DNA of 64,000 nucleotides from G963677445 sp963678275 (GTDB taxonomy: Bacteria; Bacteroidota; Ignavibacteria; Ignavibacteriales; Melioribacteraceae). Position numbers and translations under genes: made by a program. The stretch lies in assembly GCA_963678275.1 (NCBI GenBank), contig OY782765.1, forward strand, positions 682,001 to 746,000, given 5' to 3'. Shown piece after piece: positions 58,644 through 64,000 of the stretch (positions are counted from its first letter, which is position 1; each line of letters starts with the position of its first letter). The notes below the pieces were generated by a model. The model was given only the letters and a program-made list of their open reading frames with translations. It did no database searches and was not told the origin of the DNA.

Positions 58644-60312
58644 AGTAACTTTTCTAATTTTTCACATACTGATAATCAATGTTTTTTCAGCAGCCCCTGA
58701 TCCGGTAATAACCGAAAGCTGCATGGTGGTATCAGCGAGTAAGCTGGCAACTGACGCCGGTGTCGAGATACTAAAAAAAGGGGGCAACGCTGTTGACGCC
58801 GCTGTCGCTACCGGTTTCGCTCTCTCGGTATCTTATCCTGCCGCGGGAAATATCGGCGGAGGCGGATTTTTTGTTATTAAACTTGCCGATGGAAGAGAAA
58901 CCACAATAGATTTTAGGGAAAAAGCGCCAGGAAAGGCTTTCAGAGATATGTTTCTTGATTCCCTGGGAAATTATAATCCGGAATTGAGCACCGCCAGTAT
59001 TCTTGCCTCAGGTGTTCCCGGTTCTGTAGCGGGTCTTCTGATGGCGCTGGAAAAATATGGCACTATGTCGCCTGAAGAGGTACTGCAACCCGCGATCAAA
59101 CTTGCTGAGGAGGGATTCAGGCTTGAATATCGGGCAGCGCGATCTTTGAACTATTACAGAGATGAATTTCTGAAATATACATCATCTTCAAAAATATTCA
59201 CCAAGAGCGACACTGTTTTTTTTACAGGTGATCTTTTTATTCAAAAGGACCTGGCCGCTACTCTGAGAGAAATAGCGGAGCATGGCAGAAAGGGATTCTA
59301 TGAGGGGAAAACAGCCCGGTTGATTTGTGAACAGTCTGATTCTATGAATGGTTTTATCACCATGAAGGACCTGGCTGAATATAAACCTGTCGAGAGAAAA
59401 CCACTCAGGGGTGATTACAGAGGATATGAAATCATTTCCATGGGTCCCCCATCATCAGGCGGCGCGGCTATTATCCAGTCTCTGAACGCACTGGAAAACT
59501 ATAAATTTATAAAAAAGGACTTTGGTTCGGCAAGACATTATTTTTTGTTATCGGAAGTATGGAAACATGTATACGCCGACAGAGCGAAACATCTTGGCGA
59601 TATGGATTATTATGATGTGCCTCTGGATTGGCTTACATCGCGTGAATATGCCGGACAAATAGTTAGATCGATCGGCGCCCAGGCGATATCCTCCGAAGTA
59701 ATTTATGCCGGAAATCCTCCGGCTGCCGAAAGTGAGGAGACAACCCATTATTCAGTGCTGGACGCCGCCGGAAACGCTGTAAGCGCCACAGTGACGCTGA
59801 ATTCTTCCTACGGTAATAAAATAGCTGTGGAAGGAGCAGGTTTTCTGCTTAATAATGAAATGGATGATTTCAGCGCGAAACCGGGAACCCCCAATCAGTT
59901 TGGTTTATTGGGTAGTGAAGCCAACTCCATTGAACCGGGTAAGAGAATGTTAAGTTCGATGACTCCCACTATTGTATTAAAAGATGGAAAACCTTTCCTT
60001 ATAATTGGTTCTCCCGGAGGCTCGACAATAATCACGGTCGTTAACCAGGTTATTATGAATGTTATCGATTTCGAGATGGATATCAGCCAGGCAATCAGCG
60101 CTCCGAGGATTCATCACCAGTGGATGCCCGACAGAATTGACTATGAGGAATATGGCCTTCCGAGAGAAGTTGAATACAAACTTCTTGATTTTGGCGAAAA
60201 TATGGGCAGTCAGAGAATACTCGGCAGAGCTGAAGGCATTCTGATAATGGAAGATGGAAAAATCAGCGGCGCGTCTGACCCGAGAGGGTATGGCAAAGCC
60301 GCGGGATTCTGA
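58627..60312 (+). CDS. ggt: Gamma-glutamyltransferase
   Basis: 561 residues with a signal peptide (FKVTFLIFHILIINVFSAAP). GNAVDAAVATGFALSVSYPA, GNIGGGGFFVI and DFREKAPG are standard GGT N-terminal blocks. The autoprocessing and nucleophilic Thr is T372 in EETTHYSVLDAAGNAVSATV; LLNNEMDDFSAKPGTPN and GSPGGSTIITVVNQVI follow. Periplasmic turnover of glutathione or other gamma-glutamyl compounds. The start overlaps the MCE gene; whether the two cooperate is unclear. Confidence 0.95.
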   Translation: MRVYFKVTFLIFHILIINVFSAAPDPVITESCMVVSASKLATDAGVEILKKGGNAVDAAVATGFALSVSYPAAGNIGGGGFFVIKLADGRETTIDFREKAPGKAFRDMFLDSLGNYNPELSTASILASGVPGSVAGLLMALEKYGTMSPEEVLQPAIKLAEEGFRLEYRAARSLNYYRDEFLKYTSSSKIFTKSDTVFFTGDLFIQKDLAATLREIAEHGRKGFYEGKTARLICEQSDSMNGFITMKDLAEYKPVERKPLRGDYRGYEIISMGPPSSGGAAIIQSLNALENYKFIKKDFGSARHYFLLSEVWKHVYADRAKHLGDMDYYDVPLDWLTSREYAGQIVRSIGAQAISSEVIYAGNPPAAESEETTHYSVLDAAGNAVSATVTLNSSYGNKIAVEGAGFLLNNEMDDFSAKPGTPNQFGLLGSEANSIEPGKRMLSSMTPTIVLKDGKPFLIIGSPGGSTIITVVNQVIMNVIDFEMDISQAISAPRIHHQWMPDRIDYEEYGLPREVEYKLLDFGENMGSQRILGRAEGILIMEDGKISGASDPRGYGKAAGF

Positions 60313-60697
60313 TTTGATTCTCGGAACAGGAATTGATATTATCGAGACAGACCGGATTAAACACAGTGTGGAGAAGTTTGGTGATAAATTTCTCAGCAGG
60401 GTTTTTACGGGCCCTGAACTTGAATATTGCCTTTCCAAAAAGAATATTTATCCACATCTTGCCGCCCGTTTTACGGCAAAAGAAGCAATTGTGAAGGCAT
60501 TGTCTTCTGTCTGCTCAAATGGATTTTCCTGGCGGGATATGAATATCATCAACGGGGATAACGGGCTTCCCTCGGTTGAGCTTTCAGGCAAGCTTAAAAA
60601 ATGCCTGCCTGATAAAGCAGCGATTAAAATTTCGATGAGCCATTCGCGCGATTACGCCACGAGCATTGCCATTCTCTATAAAACTATTTCCCCATAA
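60290..60697 (+). CDS. acpS: Holo-[acyl-carrier-protein] synthase
   Basis: About 135 residues from ATG 60290, 2 bases after GAGAGGG; TTG 60314 is a close alternative. ILGTGIDIIETDRIKHSV holds the metal-binding Asp, and HLAARFTAKEAIVKALS the F-x-x-KEA motif with Glu and Lys, followed by KISMSHSRDYATSIAI. It transfers phosphopantetheine from CoA to acyl carrier protein. Overlaps the end of ggt by 23 bp. Confidence 0.93.
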   Translation: MAKPRDSDLILGTGIDIIETDRIKHSVEKFGDKFLSRVFTGPELEYCLSKKNIYPHLAARFTAKEAIVKALSSVCSNGFSWRDMNIINGDNGLPSVELSGKLKKCLPDKAAIKISMSHSRDYATSIAILYKTISP

Positions 60698-60778
60698 AAA
60701 TTTGTCGGTGGCTGAAATTCTTTTTAATTTTAGTTATTGAAAATAAGATAAATAGTCCAATAAGAAGTTCGATAAATT

Positions 60779-61864
60779 ATGAGTAAAGTTATTGTAGCAA
60801 TGAGCGGCGGAGTAGACTCTTCGGTCGCGGCGGTCATGTTAAAAAAAGAAGGTTATGACGTAATAGGCATTACAATGAAAACCTGGGGATTTATGGAGGT
60901 GGGAGGAGCGCCGAAATATGAATCGGGCTGCTGTTCACTCGACGCGATATTTGACGCGAAAAATGTCGCTTCAAAATATGATATTCCACATTATACGGTC
61001 GATTTTACGAAAGCATTTGAAGACGCTGTGATAAACAACTTTGTGGATGAATATCTGAATGGCCGCACTCCCAATCCCTGCGTTCTCTGCAACAGGAAAA
61101 TCAAATGGGAAGAACTGCTTTTAAAGGCTGATTCGCTGGACGCGGAATTCGTGGCTACGGGGCATTATGCTTTTGTGGGCAAAGATCAATTGAATAGCAG
61201 GTTTATTCTGAGTAAATCTTCAGATGACAAAAAAGATCAGTCATACGCGTTATGGGGTCTTAGTCAGGAAAGTCTTTCACGGACATTGTTCCCGTTAGGA
61301 AAGCTGAATAAAACAGAGGTGAGGAAATTAGCCGGGGAATATGGCCTTAAGACCGCTAAAAAGAAAGATAGTCAGGAGATTTGTTTTGTGGCAGATAATA
61401 ATTATGCCCGGTTCCTTAAAGAAAGGGTTCCTGAATTAATGGAGAATGTTCCGGAAGGAGACATGATTCTTGATGATAAGAAGGTAGGCCGACATAAAGG
61501 GATTCCTTTTTATACTATCGGACAGAGAAGGGGACTGGGTGTTGCCCTGGGAAAACCGGTTTATGTAAAAAAAATTGACAAAGAAAATAATGTTGTTGAG
61601 CTCTGTGAAAAAGAATCACTTGAGGAAAAATATCTTTTTGCCGAGCAGGTGAATTACGTTAGTGTTCCTTCTCTTAACACGGGAGAAGAGGTCTTTGGAA
61701 AGATAAGGTATATGGATAAAGCGTCGAAGGCGAAAATAGTGGAAGCCGGCGACGATTTTTTCAGGATAGAGTTTGAAAATCCGAAGTTATCTGTTACACC
61801 CGGGCAGTCGGCTGTGCTTTATAACAGCAATGGTGATGTTCTTGCCGGGGGTATTATTAAATAA
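60779..61864 (+). CDS. mnmA: tRNA-specific 2-thiouridylase
   Basis: 361 residues. PP-loop ATP site VAMSGGVDSSVAAVM at residue 6; catalytic C101 in TPNPCVLCNRKIKWEELL and the second catalytic C202 in SQEICFVADNNYARFL; TGHYAFV, PFYTIGQRRGLGVALG and the C-terminal barrel are conserved. It makes s2U34 in tRNA for Glu, Gln and Lys. Monocistronic here, with an 80-bp upstream spacer. Confidence 0.97.
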   Translation: MSKVIVAMSGGVDSSVAAVMLKKEGYDVIGITMKTWGFMEVGGAPKYESGCCSLDAIFDAKNVASKYDIPHYTVDFTKAFEDAVINNFVDEYLNGRTPNPCVLCNRKIKWEELLLKADSLDAEFVATGHYAFVGKDQLNSRFILSKSSDDKKDQSYALWGLSQESLSRTLFPLGKLNKTEVRKLAGEYGLKTAKKKDSQEICFVADNNYARFLKERVPELMENVPEGDMILDDKKVGRHKGIPFYTIGQRRGLGVALGKPVYVKKIDKENNVVELCEKESLEEKYLFAEQVNYVSVPSLNTGEEVFGKIRYMDKASKAKIVEAGDDFFRIEFENPKLSVTPGQSAVLYNSNGDVLAGGIIK

Positions 61865-61956
61865 TTATTATAAATATTTGGGTTGATTCATATCGCAAAA
61901 TTTGTTAATATGTTCAATTAAATAATAATCGAAAATCTTTCCGAAAAGGAGGAGAG

Positions 61957-62493
61957 TTCGAAGCCAGATATAGTACAAACAGTGGAATAACAAACAGCAA
62001 AGTTCTTTTACTGAACCAGAGTTATGAACCCCTTACCGTCTGTAATATTAAGAAGGCAATTATACTTATTATCCTTGGCAAAGCAGAACTTGTGGCCGAT
62101 AATGAAAAGAAAAAACTGAACACAATTTCCAGGTCTTTTCCCTGGCCAAGTATTATCAGGCTGAATAATTATATTCATGTCCCTTACCAGAGAATAATCC
62201 TTACCAGGAAAAACATTATTAAGCGTGACGGCCATCGCTGCGCCTATTGCGGACAGAGAGATGAATCCCTTACAATCGATCATATTCTCCCGAAATCGAG
62301 AGGCGGGGGAGATTCCTGGGAAAATCTGACAGCCTGCTGCGTAAGGTGCAATAATAAAAAAGGAAACCGGACACCCGAAGAGGCGGGGATGCCTTTAAGA
62401 CTGACCCCATATACTCCAAACCACATCATGTTTATTTTGAAAGACGCGGGCAATGTTGATCAGGCATGGAAACCCTTTTTATTCCAGACCTGA
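61957..62493 (+). CDS. HNH endonuclease family protein, start codon unclear
   Basis: The first usable start in frame is GTG 62092, but the frame is open from 61909 and the conserved N-terminal part (KVLLLNQSYEPLTVCNIKKA, IILIILGKAELV) lies before it. A strong AAAGGAGGAG at 61946-61955 also points to a start near 61957-61963, where no ATG, GTG or TTG exists. HNH core: RDGHRCAYCGQRDE (Cys pair), TIDHILPKSRGGGDSWENLT, CCVRCNNKKGNRTPEEAG. These small proteins are widespread in the group and uncharacterised. Either a rare start codon, a start-codon mutation or a sequence error. Confidence 0.8.
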   Translation, partial: FEARYSTNSGITNSKVLLLNQSYEPLTVCNIKKAIILIILGKAELVADNEKKKLNTISRSFPWPSIIRLNNYIHVPYQRIILTRKNIIKRDGHRCAYCGQRDESLTIDHILPKSRGGGDSWENLTACCVRCNNKKGNRTPEEAGMPLRLTPYTPNHIMFILKDAGNVDQAWKPFLFQT

Positions 62494-62585
62494 AAAAGAT
62501 ATTTATTCTTGACAAAAAATCACTATTTTTAAATTTGGTTTATTTTTCTTTTTAGCGGTCAGGATAATCAAATCCAGGGTTATAA

Positions 62586-63305
62586 GTGTATAAAATAAAG
62601 CTGTCACATTTTGAAGGTCCCCTTGATCTGCTCCTTTTTTTTATTAAAAGGGATGAGCTGGATATTTATGATATTCCAATATCCAAGATTACCCGTGATT
62701 TCATTTCTTATCTGGAGATATTCAAGGAGCTTGATCTGGAATCGGCCGGAGAGTTTATTCTTATGGCTTCAACATTAATGCAGATTAAAGCCCGTATGCT
62801 TCTGCCTCGCGAAGTGGATGAAAAAGGAGATGAAATTGATCCGAGAGCCGATCTTGTCAACGCGCTGATAGAATATAGAAGATATAAAGAGATCAGCGAA
62901 GAAATGGGATATCTTGAATCTAACCAGAGAAAGCTTGCTTTCAGGGGATACTTTGAGGAAGACCCCAAAGAAAAACCCCCTGAATTAGATACTCTTCTTA
63001 AAAATATAACTATTTATGATTTGCTTCTGGCCTTTAAAAAGGCAATGACAGAGATGCCTGTTGAGCCTGTTCATAAAATCAGAAAAATAAATATTTCCCT
63101 CGACGAGCAGATTACTTATATTCTGGATAAAATTAAGATTGATGAGAAAGTTTCTTTCAGGAAATTAATTATAGAAATGAAAGAAAAAATCAGAGTGATA
63201 ATAACATTTATAGCTATGCTCGAACTTATAAAAATGGGAAAGATCGGTCTAAGGGAAAATATCGAATTGAATGAATTTGAAATATATGGATTTGAGAATG
63301 GATAA
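62586..63305 (+). CDS. scpA: Segregation and condensation protein A
   Basis: 239 residues, GTG start. Kleisin N-terminus YKIKLSHFEGPLDLLLFFIK, DIYDIPISKITRDFISYLE, MASTLMQIKARMLLPRE, and a C-terminal winged helix (ELIKMGKIGLRENIELNEFE). With ScpB it closes the SMC ring for chromosome condensation. Overlaps scpB by 8 bp. Confidence 0.95.
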   Translation: MYKIKLSHFEGPLDLLLFFIKRDELDIYDIPISKITRDFISYLEIFKELDLESAGEFILMASTLMQIKARMLLPREVDEKGDEIDPRADLVNALIEYRRYKEISEEMGYLESNQRKLAFRGYFEEDPKEKPPELDTLLKNITIYDLLLAFKKAMTEMPVEPVHKIRKINISLDEQITYILDKIKIDEKVSFRKLIIEMKEKIRVIITFIAMLELIKMGKIGLRENIELNEFEIYGFENG

Positions 63306-63948
63306 CGTTTATTTATCGGTTATCGAGGCGCTTATTTTTGCTTCGGACGAACCTTTGCCCGGCCAGGAAATTATAAAGGCAATAAAAGAAATAGATGGTG
63401 ATTCAGGTGAAATTAATGTCGTGGAAATTTCGGAAAGTGTCGCTGAGCTGAATGCTCTTTATGAAGAGAAAGGAAACGCGTTCAGAATAAAAGAAATAGC
63501 TGACGGGTTCATTTTCGCCACACTGCCCGAATATTCAAAATATGTCGGTTTCCTCTCAATTGAAAAAAGTAAGCGCAGATTGAGTCAGGCCGCGCTGGAA
63601 ACTCTTGCCATCGTAGCTTATAAACAGCCAATCACAAAACCTGAAATTGAAGCTATTCGTGGTGTAGGCAGCGATTATATTATTAACCAGCTTCTCGAAA
63701 AAGATCTGATTACTATTCATGGCAGAGCTGAAACTATCGGCAGGCCGCTGTTATATAAAACTACCACCGAGTTTTTGAAATATTTTGGTCTGAACAAAAT
63801 TTCCGATCTGCCAAAACCACGCGAAATTGAAGAAATTATGAAAGACGCTGATTTCCTCGAACAAAAGAGGAAAATCATGATGAATCAGCTTGAAGAAATT
63901 GTTGAGAATGACAACGCCGGCTCAAAGGAGGAGAGTGATGAGAATTAA
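63298..63948 (+). CDS. scpB: Segregation and condensation protein B
   Basis: 216 residues from ATG 63298 (upstream in-frame ATGs lie inside scpA and have no ribosome site). Two winged helices: VIEALIFASDEPLPGQEIIK, RLSQAALETLAIVAYKQPIT, KPEIEAIRGVGSDYIINQLL and GRPLLYKTTTEFLKYFGL are ScpB signatures. Overlaps scpA upstream and the rluB-type gene downstream by 11 bp, the conserved scpA-scpB-rluB order. Confidence 0.95.
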   Translation: MDNVYLSVIEALIFASDEPLPGQEIIKAIKEIDGDSGEINVVEISESVAELNALYEEKGNAFRIKEIADGFIFATLPEYSKYVGFLSIEKSKRRLSQAALETLAIVAYKQPITKPEIEAIRGVGSDYIINQLLEKDLITIHGRAETIGRPLLYKTTTEFLKYFGLNKISDLPKPREIEEIMKDADFLEQKRKIMMNQLEEIVENDNAGSKEESDEN

Positions 63949-64000
63949 TAGATTTATTTCGGAATGTGGTATTTGCTCCAGAAGAAATGCCGATAATATG
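63938..64000 (+). CDS. Pseudouridine synthase (RluB/RsuA family), 3' end outside window
   Basis: Only 21 codons are seen: MRINRFISECGICSRRNADN M, the start of the S4 RNA-binding domain (M-R-x-N-x-F-I-x-x-x-G-x-x-S-R-R). AAGGAGGAG precedes the ATG, and the start overlaps scpB. The family isomerises uridines in rRNA; the position after scpB favours RluB. Confidence 0.8.
   Translation, partial: MRINRFISECGICSRRNADNM

Overview
The window looks like a chromosomal segment of a Bacteroidota/Chlorobiota-type bacterium, most likely an Ignavibacteria member. The best single clue is the C-terminus of the large secreted protein at 52955-55615: an NFPNPFNPST motif followed by a compact beta-domain, the type IX secretion (por) sorting signal in the form common in Ignavibacteria. 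A one-polypeptide pyruvate:ferredoxin oxidoreductase (nifJ) with an adjacent dihydroorotate-dehydrogenase-like gene, a FadL-type porin paired with a GDSL lipoprotein, and TTG/GTG starts behind A/G-rich Shine-Dalgarno sites fit that. The taxonomic call is inference from gene content.

Layout. 1-2770: the end of a receiver-domain gene, a structured repeat, a secreted-protein pseudogene and a DUF2062 membrane protein. 3270-11500: a DNA-damage region with lexA (and an apparent self-operator on its promoter), an alkyltransferase-like protein, yjbQ, an AlkA-type glycosylase, an O6-alkylguanine methyltransferase, a DUF72 gene, dinB and a dnaE-type polymerase gene cut to about half length. The gaps here hold small palindromic and MITE-like repeats. 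12457-18912: nifJ, the DHOD-like gene, a low-molecular-weight phosphatase and a fructosamine-kinase-family gene. 18932-33598: an AT-rich accessory island. 33535-39802: dinD, polB and polA. 39948-64000: mostly ordinary housekeeping and envelope genes (EEP nuclease, SDR, exbB-exbD-exbD, yqeY, cvpA, mutS2, biotin carboxylase and carrier, FadL/GDSL pair, SPOR lipoprotein, phytol-kinase-like protein, T9SS NlpC/P60 protein, ssb, CorC, MlaD, ggt, acpS, mnmA, HNH protein, scpA-scpB-rluB).

The island is the most interesting part. It has split an older fructosamine kinase-dinD neighbourhood and is flanked by direct copies of that junction. Inside are a 5'-truncated Rhs/YD-repeat gene ending in an HNH-like toxin with an Imm33-like immunity gene, an IS4-type element whose transposase carries an N-terminal DruA/DUF4338-like domain, and at least six tandem cassettes. 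Each cassette starts with a short scar of the Rhs core 3' end and finishes with the same stem-loop terminator. Between these lie orphan toxin C-termini and small membrane proteins that are probably immunity proteins. Every full-length scar carries the same 38-bp frame-shifting insertion. One toxin family (three copies) is conserved at both ends but variable in the middle, and its partner immunity proteins vary in step. The last cassette is fused in frame to the fructosamine kinase fragment at the island edge.

Functions are inferred from residues and motifs visible in the translations; no database search was possible. Near-identical 1.8-kb cassettes could be affected by assembly error and should be confirmed with long reads.
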